Source: Candidatus Contendobacter odensis Run_B_J11
GTDB taxonomy: Bacteria; Pseudomonadota; Gammaproteobacteria; Competibacterales; Competibacteraceae
DNA length: 42,553 bases
Direction: 5' to 3'
NCBI RefSeq assembly: GCF_000531125.1
Contig: NZ_CBTK010000064.1
Coordinates: 1-42,553 of the forward strand
The position numbers and the translations under genes are program-made. Below the pieces are notes generated by a model that searched no databases, was not told where the DNA came from, and worked only from the letters and a program-made list of their open reading frames with translations. This document shows, piece after piece, positions 17,223-25,172 of this stretch. How positions within the stretch are numbered: the stretch's first letter is position 1; the number at the start of each line of letters is the position of its first letter.

Positions 17223-18030
17223 CCTCGCCTCCCAGATAGACCTCAATGACCAAGGGATCGACCTGCAACTCATCCAGCCGCCCTTCGGCCAGCACCCGCC
17301 CCTGATGCAGTACGGTCACTTGATCGGCGATGGAGCGGACGAAGCCCATGTCGTGCTCGACCACGACGACGGAGTGGTTGCCGGCCAATGATTTGAGCAG
17401 TTCAGCGGTGCGCTCCATTTCCGCCGGCGTCATCCCGGCGACCGGCTCATCGACCAGCAGCAATCGGGGTTCCTGCATCAGCAACATCCCGATTTCCAGC
17501 CATTGCTTCTGACCGTGCGCCAGTACCCCGGCGAGACGTTGCGCCTGCTCGTTCAGGCCGACCTGGTCCAGCACGGCGCTAATCCGGTCGCGCTCTTCGC
17601 CGCTCATCCGGGTGGTCATCAGCCCGCGCAACCGTTTAGCGCCGGACATCGCCAGTTCCAGATTTTCCAGCACGGTCAGCGGTTCGATCACGGTCGGTTT
17701 CTGAAACTTGCGGCCAATGCCAATGCGGGCAATGGCCGGTTCGTCGAGTTTGAGCAAATCAATGGTCTGGCCGAAGAACACTCGCCCGGCATCCGGCTTG
17801 GTCTTGCCGGTGATGATGTCCATCATCGTGGTCTTGCCAGCGCCGTTGGGACCGATGATGCAGCGCAATTCGCCGTCGCCGATATACAGCGACAGGTTAT
17901 CAATCGCCTTGAACCCGTCGAAGCTCACGGTGACGCCTTCCAGATACAACAGAATGCCGTGCGTCGCATCCACCGGCGCGACCGGGGTGTGCATACCCGC
18001 AGCCTCCGGTTCAAAAATCAGCTCGCTCAT
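17209..18030 (-). CDS. urtD: Urea ABC transporter ATP-binding protein UrtD
   Basis: UrtD is the second ATPase of the high-affinity urea transporter, on the inner face of the membrane. This 273-aa protein has Walker A (GPNGAGKTT), a signature region in which LAHGQKQWLEIGMLL replaces the canonical LSGGQ (usual in UrtD), and Walker B (LLLVDEPVAGM) with VVEHDMGF. The start at 18030 (MSELIFEPE) is preferred because it overlaps the urtC stop as ATGA, a classic coupling arrangement. An open frame extends upstream to 18126, but entirely within urtC. Confidence 0.95.
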   Translation of the reverse strand: MSELIFEPEAAGMHTPVAPVDATHGILLYLEGVTVSFDGFKAIDNLSLYIGDGELRCIIGPNGAGKTTMMDIITGKTKPDAGRVFFGQTIDLLKLDEPAIARIGIGRKFQKPTVIEPLTVLENLELAMSGAKRLRGLMTTRMSGEERDRISAVLDQVGLNEQAQRLAGVLAHGQKQWLEIGMLLMQEPRLLLVDEPVAGMTPAEMERTAELLKSLAGNHSVVVVEHDMGFVRSIADQVTVLHQGRVLAEGRLDELQVDPLVIEVYLGGEDAHH

Positions 18031-19118
18031 GATGCGGTCTCCCGACGGCGGCGCAACAGTCCGATCAACCCATAAGGCAGGAGGAGGGTGACGGCTACGA
18101 ACAGCCCGCCGAGGGCGAACAGCCACACCTCCGGCAAGGCGGCGGTCAGCCAGGATTTACTGTAATTGACCAGCACTGCCCCGACCACCGCTCCGACCAG
18201 GGTACCGCGCCCGCCGACCGCCACCCAAATCACCGCCTCAATCGAGTTCAAAGGCGCAAATTCACCGGGATTGATAATGCCGACTTGCGGCACATACAGC
18301 GCCCCGGCCACTCCCGCCAGCATCGCTGAAAAGGTGAAAACCAGTGTCTTGACCTGTTCCACCCGATAGCCGAGAAAGCGGGTGCGATCTTCGGAATCGC
18401 GGATCGCGACTAAAACCCGTCCCATTCGGGTAGATACCAGCCAACGGCAAGCAAGATAACCACCCGCTAAAGCCAGCGCTGATAAGACAAATAACACGAT
18501 CCGAGTCTCATCGGCATGGATTGAATAGCCCAGAATATCCTTGAAATCGGTCAGGCCGTTATTGCCGCCAAAACCCATTTCATTGCGGAAGAAAGCCAGC
18601 ATCAGCGCATAAGTCAAAGCCTGAGTGATAATCGACAGATAAACGCCCGATACTCGTGAACGAAAGGCGAACCAGCCAAAGATGAAAGCCAGCAGCCCCG
18701 GCACGACCATCACCATCAGCGCCGCAAACCAGAACATATCGAAGCTGTGCCAATACCAAGGCAGGTCTTTCCAATTTAAAAACACCATGAAATCAGGCAG
18801 CACCGGATCGCCGTAAACCCCGCGGGTACCGATTTGGCGCATCATATACATGCCAAAACAGTAGCCGCCCAAGGTGAAAAAAGCGGCGTGACCGAGGCTG
18901 AGAATACCCATGTAGCCCCATACCAGATCAATAGATACCGCCAGCAGGGCATAGCACAGATATTTTCCAAGCAATGTGACGGTGTAAGCCGTCAGATGCA
19001 GCGGATGATCCGGCGGCACTAGCAGATTCAGTGCTGGCACGCCAATACCGATGATCATCAATACGGCCAGCAATACCAATCCGGTACGGTCGGAGAGCAA
19101 CCAACGAGGGAAGCGCAT
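18027..19118 (-). CDS. urtC: Urea ABC transporter permease UrtC
   Basis: UrtC is one of the two membrane permeases of the urea transporter and belongs to the LivM-like branched-chain permease family. The 363-aa protein is strongly hydrophobic with about eight to ten membrane segments. It carries the family motifs SIDLVWGYMGILSLGHAAFF and GYFGMYMM-like sequence near the N-terminus, the coupling region VAIRDSEDRTRFLGY, and GVAGALYVPQVGIINPGEF. It begins 3 bases after the urtB stop and overlaps urtD by four bases, so the operon is tightly packed. Confidence 0.95.
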   Translation of the reverse strand: MRFPRWLLSDRTGLVLLAVLMIIGIGVPALNLLVPPDHPLHLTAYTVTLLGKYLCYALLAVSIDLVWGYMGILSLGHAAFFTLGGYCFGMYMMRQIGTRGVYGDPVLPDFMVFLNWKDLPWYWHSFDMFWFAALMVMVVPGLLAFIFGWFAFRSRVSGVYLSIITQALTYALMLAFFRNEMGFGGNNGLTDFKDILGYSIHADETRIVLFVLSALALAGGYLACRWLVSTRMGRVLVAIRDSEDRTRFLGYRVEQVKTLVFTFSAMLAGVAGALYVPQVGIINPGEFAPLNSIEAVIWVAVGGRGTLVGAVVGAVLVNYSKSWLTAALPEVWLFALGGLFVAVTLLLPYGLIGLLRRRRETAS

Positions 19119-19121
19119 CAG

Positions 19122-20738
19122 TTAAACCTCCGCTGCCCGGCCCCGTTGCGGGAATAAACCGCGTGGCCGTTTCTGAATAAACAGAATTAAAAATACCAGC
19201 ACCACAATCTTGGCCAGCACCGCACCCGTCCAGGGTTCCAGCAGCTTGTTAGCGACGCCCAGCGACAAACCGGCCACCATCGTGCCCCACAAATTGCCGA
19301 CCCCGCCGAACACCACCACCATGAATGAGTCCACGATGTAGCTCTGGCCGAGATTGGGACCAACATTGGTCAACTGCGACAATGCAACACCGGCAACGCC
19401 AGCAATGCCGCTGCCCAGACCAAAGGTCAGCGCATCCACCCGTGCCGAGCGCACCCCCATCGCCCGCGCCATCGCCCGATTTTGCGCGACCGCCCGTACT
19501 TCCAAGCCCAAACGGGTGCGTTGCAACGCCAGCCACAGCAGCGCGAATACCGCAATACAGAAACCGACGATCACCAGCCGGTTCAGCGTGACTTCCAGCG
19601 GGCCGAGCAAAATGGTGCCGCTCATCCAGTCCGGAGCCGCCACCGAGCGATTCAGAGGCGAAAAGATCGAGCGTACCGCCTGTTGCAAAATCAGACTGAC
19701 GCCAAAGGTAGCCAGCAGGGTTTCCAGCGGGCGCCCGTAGAGAAAACGGATGATGCCGCGCTCAATAGCGATACCCACCAGCGCAGTGACCAGGAAGGCC
19801 AGCGGCACCGCCACCGGCAATGACCAGTTGACTGGCAGCCATTGCTGGGTCAACCAAGTGGTATAAGCGCCCAGCATCATCAATTCGCCGTGCGCCATGT
19901 TAATCACCCCCATTACCCCGAAAGTCACCGCCAGCCCAATCGCAGCCAGAATCAGCACGGACCCCAGCGACAATCCGAAGAACAGGGTTTCGGCCCAACC
20001 TAATAACTGCAGGCGAAACTCGGTGCGACTTAGGGCGCTCTTGGCGGCCTCGCGCACATTGGCATCGCTATCATCGGCGGCTACGCGGGTCAACCGGCCG
20101 CGAATCTCGGTTTGCATCTGACCGCCCAGTGCAGTAGCAGCGGTGGCGCGAACCGTAGCGTCATCACTGGCTAAATCCGCCAATGCCAGCGCCAGCGTCA
20201 GCGATTCCTTAATCCCGCCATCTGTTTCTACGGCTAAGCGTTCCCGCAAGGGTGCAGCGCCGGACGGATCGGGATTGCGCATAAAGGCTTCAACTGCCGC
20301 CTTGCGCTGTTGCGAATCGGCGCTGGCGAGTCCCAGACTGGCCAATCGATTCTCAATCAGACTTCGCAGGCGGTTATTGGCGGTAATCCGATCCAGACTG
20401 CGCTTGCTCACCGCTCCCAGGGCTGCCCCGGTCACGGCATCCTCAATGGTGATTTCCGCCGCATCGTTCAGGCCGATGACGGTGCGATTATTCTCTTCCT
20501 GGTAGTACAACCGACTGTCGTACAGAGCTTTCAGGATCGGGGCGAGCCGAGGATGGTTCGAGGCGGCCAGTGTTTCGACCAACTCGGCTTTGCCGTCGAA
20601 ATCGGCATCGCGCAACTGTACCAGCGTGGCCTGCACAGCCGCATCATCGGCGGCATGGGCGGGTACAACACCCAACAGAACCTGTAGCGTGAGCGCAAAG
20701 GTGAGGAACCCGGCGCGAATCAACGTGCGGGAAGGCAT
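19122..20738 (-). CDS. urtB: Urea ABC transporter permease UrtB
   Basis: UrtB is the LivH-like permease partner of UrtC. The 538-aa protein is longer than LivH because it has a signal peptide (residues 1-29, ending PAHA) and a periplasmic helical repeat region (about 30-240). This extension is normal for proteobacterial UrtB. The membrane domain follows, with LAVTFGVMGVINMAHGELMM and the conserved GLGSGIAGVAGVALSQL segment. It lies 108 bases after urtA, and the gap contains a GC-rich dispersed hairpin. Confidence 0.95.
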   Translation of the reverse strand: MPSRTLIRAGFLTFALTLQVLLGVVPAHAADDAAVQATLVQLRDADFDGKAELVETLAASNHPRLAPILKALYDSRLYYQEENNRTVIGLNDAAEITIEDAVTGAALGAVSKRSLDRITANNRLRSLIENRLASLGLASADSQQRKAAVEAFMRNPDPSGAAPLRERLAVETDGGIKESLTLALALADLASDDATVRATAATALGGQMQTEIRGRLTRVAADDSDANVREAAKSALSRTEFRLQLLGWAETLFFGLSLGSVLILAAIGLAVTFGVMGVINMAHGELMMLGAYTTWLTQQWLPVNWSLPVAVPLAFLVTALVGIAIERGIIRFLYGRPLETLLATFGVSLILQQAVRSIFSPLNRSVAAPDWMSGTILLGPLEVTLNRLVIVGFCIAVFALLWLALQRTRLGLEVRAVAQNRAMARAMGVRSARVDALTFGLGSGIAGVAGVALSQLTNVGPNLGQSYIVDSFMVVVFGGVGNLWGTMVAGLSLGVANKLLEPWTGAVLAKIVVLVFLILFIQKRPRGLFPQRGRAAEV

Positions 20739-20781
20739 GGGGCATCCTCATGATCAGGGAGGTGGAAGGAGTTCCAGCGCC

Positions 20782-20817
20782 GCCCTCACCCCCGCTCCTC
20801 CCCAAGGGGGAGGAGCA
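20782..20817. repeat. Dispersed GC-rich hairpin repeat in the urtA-urtB gap
   Basis: GCTCCTCCCC AA GGGGGAGGAGC forms a near-perfect 10-bp stem at 20794-20816. Read on the minus strand, it shares CCTCCCCCTTG...GGAGG...GGGGGTGA with the repeat inside the restriction enzyme gene at 26842-26877, so both belong to one dispersed family. At this site it could reduce read-through from urtA, which encodes the abundant binding protein, into urtB. Confidence 0.6.
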
Positions 20818-20846
20818 TCAATGCGGGAGTGAAAAGCGGGCTTAAT

Positions 20847-22139
20847 TTACTTGAAGTTTTGACCCGAACAGGTCTTGGTGACAGTGTTGTAGTTGCCACA
20901 CTTAATCGGTGCGGTCCAGTCAGCGATGATGTCCTTGCTACCTGGCAGGAAGTCGGACCAAGCGTCGCCTTCCACCAAACCCTTGGTCTTCCACACCACG
21001 TCAAATTGACCGTCAGCCTGAATTTCGCCGATCAGCACCGGCTTGGTCAGATGGTGATTGGGCAGCATCTTGGCGGTGCCGCCGGTCAGGTTCGGCGCTT
21101 CGATACCGACCATGGTTCCGATCACCTTATCCGGGTCAATAGTCTTGGCTTTCTCCACCGCCTTTACCCACATATTGAAGCCGATATAGGTGGCTTCCAT
21201 CGGGTCGTTGGTTACCCGCTTCGGGTTCTTGATGAAGTCGTGCCACTCTTTGATAAAGGCATCATTAGCCTTGCCCTTGACGCTCATGAAGTAATTCCAG
21301 GCGGCGAGATGACCCACCAGCGGCTTGGTATCAATACCGGACAATTCTTCTTCACCCACCGAGAACGCAACGACTGGAATATCCTTGGCGGAAATGCCCT
21401 GATTACCCAGCTCCTTGTAGAACGGCACGTTGGCATCACCATTAATGGTGGAAACGACAGCGGTCTTCTTGCCAGCGGAACCGAATTTCTTGATGTCGGA
21501 GACGATGGACTGCCAATCCGAATGACCAAACGGGGTGTAGTTGATCATAATATCCTCTTCCTTGACCCCCTTAGCCTTGAGATAAGCTTCCAGAATCTTG
21601 TTGGTGGTGCGGGGATAGACGTAATCGGTACCGGCCAATACCCAGCGCTTCACGCCCAAATCCTTCATTAGATAATCCACTGCCGGGATCGCTTGTTGAT
21701 TTGGAGCCGCGCCGGTGTAAAACACATTCCTGGATGACTCCTCGCCCTCGTATTGCACTGGATAGAACAGGATCCCGTTCAATTCCTCGAATACCGGCAA
21801 TACCGACTTGCGCGAGACCGAAGTCCAGCAGCCGAAGACCACCGCCACCTTGTCTTTTTGCAGCAGTTCACGCGCTTTTTCAGCGAACAGCGGCCAATTC
21901 GAGGCCGGGTCTACCACCACCGCCTCCAGCTTCTTGCCAAGCAGGCCACCCTTCTTGTTCTGGGCGTCAATCAGCATTAATACGGTGTCTTTCAGCGTGG
22001 TTTCGCTGATCGCCATGGTGCCGGACAGGGAATGCAGGACACCAACCTTGATGGTGTCGGCGGCGTGAGCCAGCGTGGCACTGAGCGTCAGCGTGCCGGC
22101 CAGCAGCCAATAGGGAATTTTCGACAATTTGTTCGTCAT
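20847..22139 (-). CDS. urtA: Urea ABC transporter substrate-binding protein UrtA
   Basis: UrtA is the periplasmic urea-binding protein that feeds the UrtBC permease. The 430-aa precursor has a signal peptide of about 26 residues (ending ATLAHA). The mature part has the type I periplasmic-binding fold, with the family motifs IKVGVLHSLSGTMAISE, VFGCWTSVSRKSVLPVFEE and LFYPVQYEGEESS. GAGGG lies 6 bases before the ATG. A sigma-54-like promoter about 60 bases upstream suggests nitrogen control, as is common for urt genes. No urease gene is present in the window. Confidence 0.96.
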   Translation of the reverse strand: MTNKLSKIPYWLLAGTLTLSATLAHAADTIKVGVLHSLSGTMAISETTLKDTVLMLIDAQNKKGGLLGKKLEAVVVDPASNWPLFAEKARELLQKDKVAVVFGCWTSVSRKSVLPVFEELNGILFYPVQYEGEESSRNVFYTGAAPNQQAIPAVDYLMKDLGVKRWVLAGTDYVYPRTTNKILEAYLKAKGVKEEDIMINYTPFGHSDWQSIVSDIKKFGSAGKKTAVVSTINGDANVPFYKELGNQGISAKDIPVVAFSVGEEELSGIDTKPLVGHLAAWNYFMSVKGKANDAFIKEWHDFIKNPKRVTNDPMEATYIGFNMWVKAVEKAKTIDPDKVIGTMVGIEAPNLTGGTAKMLPNHHLTKPVLIGEIQADGQFDVVWKTKGLVEGDAWSDFLPGSKDIIADWTAPIKCGNYNTVTKTCSGQNFK

Positions 22140-22200
22140 GCGCAGCCCTCAATGTTGTGGTTAACCCGTCTGCGTCATCCGCAAACTTGGGCATGTGGCT

Positions 22201-22216
22201 ATCAAGGACTGTGCCA
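22201..22216 (-). promoter_or_regulatory. Sigma-54-like promoter of urtA
   Basis: On the minus strand the sequence TGGCACAGTCCTTGAT matches the sigma-54 consensus TGGCACG-N4-TTGCW at 14 of the 16 positions counted, with the correct spacing of the -24 GG and the -12 element (GA in place of GC). It lies about 62 bases upstream of the urtA start. An NtrC-type enhancer would be expected further upstream; I did not find a clear one. Confidence 0.6.
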
Positions 22217-22287
22217 AGCTATAATATTGATGTTTATTAACAAGTTGCCGTTGGTAAAGTTGGATGAACTGAGTAGGTTATACCTCA

Positions 22288-22308
22288 TATGCCCTGTAAT
22301 AGGGCATA
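22288..22308. promoter_or_regulatory. Perfect palindrome upstream of urtA, possible operator
   Basis: TATGCCCT GTAAT AGGGCATA is a perfect 8-bp inverted repeat with a 5-base centre, in the AT-rich urtA upstream region, about 70 bases beyond the sigma-54-like site. The size and symmetry fit a dimeric regulator site; no T-run follows, so a terminator is less likely. The rest of the 22140-22714 gap shows no gene. Confidence 0.4.
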
Positions 22309-22714
22309 AACTCGATGAGCACGATGCAAAATAGGGCGTGTTGGTCAATGCGTGCGCGGAAATGGGGCGCTATGCGCCAGCGCGGGCCTGATTCAATGCC
22401 CGCAACCCACGCAGATTTTACCGGGTATCGGCTGTCAAGAATCCGCCAGGATTCAGTGCGTGGCATTCGCCCGTCAAGAACGAGCGCCACTCCGACATAG
22501 ATTCCCTGATCCCCGTATTACCCGGCACTGAGGATAAAAGTACAAAATCCCGGATTGTGAAATGCAACGTACTAAATTAGCGCAATGACTGCGGAACGGG
22601 CTTATAAATCATATAAAACAGCCGATAGATTGAGATATACAGCCAGCGCTATAGCTCATGGTCTGCAACGTGCATGGACTTGTTCTCAAAGCACATCGGT
22701 CAGGAGAATCATCA

Positions 22715-22882
22715 ATGAACACATACCGAGTCGAATTTACAAGTCGCAACAATAGACATTTCATCGTCAAGACCACGGTGGAAGAATCCTCTGTTGAAAA
22801 GGTCGAGTCCTGTGCATGTCAGTGGTTAGCCTATTGGATGGGCTTAAATTCAGCCGAGTTCAATATCACTATTAGGGCTTGA
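22715..22882 (+). CDS. Small hypothetical protein (55 aa)
   Basis: The frame starts MNTYRVEFTSRNNRHFIVKT, with AGGAG 8 bases before the ATG, which supports real translation. The composition is mixed, with alternating hydrophobic residues that suggest a small beta-alpha fold. It has no signal peptide and no membrane segment. Two cysteines lie in SCACQW. I do not recognise the family. It stands alone between the divergent urtA promoter region and the two-component system. A longer reading from ATG 22658 lacks a ribosome site. Confidence 0.55.
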   Translation: MNTYRVEFTSRNNRHFIVKTTVEESSVEKVESCACQWLAYWMGLNSAEFNITIRA

Positions 22883-23000
22883 TTGTTCACGAGGCCCCAC
22901 CGCCATTCAGGTAAGCCGTTCGTGGTGAACTTGTCGAACCTTGGCGAGACCATCATTGCCCAGGGACATCGGTCCAAAGACTACCTGACCGCCACCCTGG

Positions 23001-24413
23001 TCAGCGCGGCAGTTCCAGCACTGCCTCCAACCCTCCCTGGGGATGATTGCGCAGGGTCAGTTCGCCACCGTGAGCGCGGGCGATATTGCGGGCGATGCTC
23101 AATCCCAAACCGGTGCCGCCGGTGTCGCGACTGCGCGAGCCTTCCAGCCGATAAAACGGTTCAAACACTCGTTGCAATGCTGTCGTTGCAATCCCTGGCC
23201 CGTCATCCCGAATCGTCAGCACCAGCCGCTCCGACGTATCCGCCACTGTAATTTCGGCGCGGTGACCATATTTCAGCGCATTGTCTACCAGATTGCTCAG
23301 GCAGCGTTTCAACGCCAGCGGTCGGCAGAGCAGCGGTTGCTGCGCCACGCTGGCGATACGAACCTCCTGCCCGGCATCTTCGGCGTCTTCCTGCAAGCAT
23401 TCCAACAAGGCATTGAGATCCAGCGACGCCATCGGTTCGGTGTACTCACCGCCGCGCAGAAAATCCAGCGACGCCTGCGCCATTCGCTGCATATCGTCCA
23501 GATCAGCCTGAAATTTTCCGCGCAGCGGCGAATCGTCCAATAACTCAGTACGCAATCGCAGCCGGGTAATCGGGGTTTTGAGGTCGTGAGACACAGCGGC
23601 CAGAATGCGGTCGCGATCCTCGATGTAGCGGATCAATCGCTGCTGCATGGTGTTGAACGCCTGGGCAGCGCGGCGGACTTCCAGCGGTCCGGTTTCATTC
23701 AGCGGCGGGCGGCGGATGTCGCACCCCAATTCAGCGGCGGCATCGGCTAGAATGCTCAGCGGTCGAGTCAGGGTGCGCACCGCCAAGGCCACCAGCAGCG
23801 CCACCGAAACCAGAAGCACCAGCAGGATCAGCAGCAATCGCGCCGGCCAGGCGATCACTTCCTCCGGCAATACCTGCTGGAACGTAACTATGGCGCCATC
23901 ACGCAAGCGGATTTGCACCACGAAATTACGCAGTCCCAGCATCATGGCCTGCATCCGCTCGTGCGGTGGTGGTCGGGTTACCCCGTCAGGTCGCTCAGAT
24001 GAATTCCAGCGTGGACGATGGGTCGGCGGGGGTGGAGGCGGCAAGTCGTCGTTGATTTCCAATTGGAACGGGCGATCCGGTCCCAACTGGCGCTTGAGCA
24101 GAGCGCGGAACAGGGTGGTGTGATAGCGCTCATCCGGTTCCGTTTCGCTTTGCCAGGGCAGGTCCAGGCTGAGCCGGGTGGGCGGCAAATCCAGCGCAGT
24201 CACCAACCGCCGCCGTTCAGCATCGTCCAGGGTATCGAGCAGATTAACGATAGCGGCGATCCGCTGGGCGACATGCCCACCAATCGCGTGATAAAGCGCC
24301 TGATCCCGGTCTTGCAGCAGGATCGCGGCGCTGAGCAACTGAGCCAGCACCAAACCGCTGGTCAGAAATAGCAGCAGGCGACCAAACAGCGATTGCGGCA
24401 AGAGTGGCATCAA
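23001..24413 (-). CDS. Sensor histidine kinase, EnvZ/OmpR type
   Basis: This 470-aa inner-membrane kinase has two membrane segments (about 11-33 and 190-212) that flank a periplasmic sensor region of about 155 residues with a run of six prolines (about 125-130). A HAMP linker follows, then the phospho-acceptor His276 in AAVSHDLKTPITRL, and the ATPase domain with N box (NLVDNALKYG), G1 box (DDGPGIA) and G2 box (GGTGLGLSIA). The ligand is not evident. Its ATG overlaps the stop of the response regulator as ATGA, so the two are co-translated. Confidence 0.93.
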   Translation of the reverse strand: MMPLLPQSLFGRLLLFLTSGLVLAQLLSAAILLQDRDQALYHAIGGHVAQRIAAIVNLLDTLDDAERRRLVTALDLPPTRLSLDLPWQSETEPDERYHTTLFRALLKRQLGPDRPFQLEINDDLPPPPPPTHRPRWNSSERPDGVTRPPPHERMQAMMLGLRNFVVQIRLRDGAIVTFQQVLPEEVIAWPARLLLILLVLLVSVALLVALAVRTLTRPLSILADAAAELGCDIRRPPLNETGPLEVRRAAQAFNTMQQRLIRYIEDRDRILAAVSHDLKTPITRLRLRTELLDDSPLRGKFQADLDDMQRMAQASLDFLRGGEYTEPMASLDLNALLECLQEDAEDAGQEVRIASVAQQPLLCRPLALKRCLSNLVDNALKYGHRAEITVADTSERLVLTIRDDGPGIATTALQRVFEPFYRLEGSRSRDTGGTGLGLSIARNIARAHGGELTLRNHPQGGLEAVLELPR

Positions 24414-25120
24414 AATTCCCGATGGACTTGAGCGGCTAACACATAGCCTTCGTTGCGCACCGTCTTAATCAGCGCCGCATCACGCGGGTCGTCGCGCAAG
24501 CGCCGGCGCAACCGGCTGACCTGTACGTCAATGCTGCGATCAAACGGCATCGCTTCGCGGCCCTGAGTCAGATCCAGCAATTGATCGCGGTTCAATACCC
24601 GTTGCGGATGTTCCAGGAACACCCGCAGCAAGCGGTAATCGCCCGCACCCAGCGGCATCAGCACCCCATCCGGGGCGACCAGTTGGCGAGCGTCTACATC
24701 CAGGGTCCAGCCAGCAAACTGGAAGCGCCGCGTCTCGCCCGGTTCGGTGGGGAGACTGCGGGCACGCCGCAGGATGCTTTTGATCCGCGCCAGCAGTTCA
24801 CGCGGGTTAAACGGCTTGGGCAGATAATCGTCGGCGCCCATTTCCAGCCCGACGATGCGGTCGGTATCGTCGCCACGGGCGGTTAGCATGATAATCGGGA
24901 TCGGCGAGCGGGCGCGCAGGGTGCGGCACAGCACCAGGCCATCGTCGCCGGGCAGCATCAGATCGAGGATAACCAGATCGACCGGCGCCTGTTCCAATGC
25001 TGCCCACAGCCCGCGACCGTCGGCCACGCCGCTGACCCGAAAGCCATTGCGACCCAGATAATCGGCCAGTAACTCGCGTAAATCCGGATCATCGTCCACG
25101 ATAAGAAGATGGTCGCTCAT
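24410..25120 (-). CDS. Response regulator, OmpR family
   Basis: This 236-aa regulator has an N-terminal receiver domain with acidic residues DDD at 9-11, the phospho-acceptor Asp53 in LVILDLMLPG and the conserved Lys in DDYLPKPF. It also has a C-terminal winged-helix DNA-binding domain (about 135-232, ending in the family motif TVRNEGYVL). It is first in a two-gene operon with the kinase. Its target genes cannot be told from the sequence. The restriction-modification gene starts 52 bases away on the opposite strand. Confidence 0.95.
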   Translation of the reverse strand: MSDHLLIVDDDPDLRELLADYLGRNGFRVSGVADGRGLWAALEQAPVDLVILDLMLPGDDGLVLCRTLRARSPIPIIMLTARGDDTDRIVGLEMGADDYLPKPFNPRELLARIKSILRRARSLPTEPGETRRFQFAGWTLDVDARQLVAPDGVLMPLGAGDYRLLRVFLEHPQRVLNRDQLLDLTQGREAMPFDRSIDVQVSRLRRRLRDDPRDAALIKTVRNEGYVLAAQVHREF

Positions 25121-25172
25121 TAATGTCTCTCTTTAGCCACCCATTGTCGGCCCAAAAGTAACCCACATCACC

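Noticed and set aside
18031-18126. Upstream extension of urtD
   Set aside because: It lies within urtC in another frame; the ATGA overlap at 18027-18030 gives the normal start.
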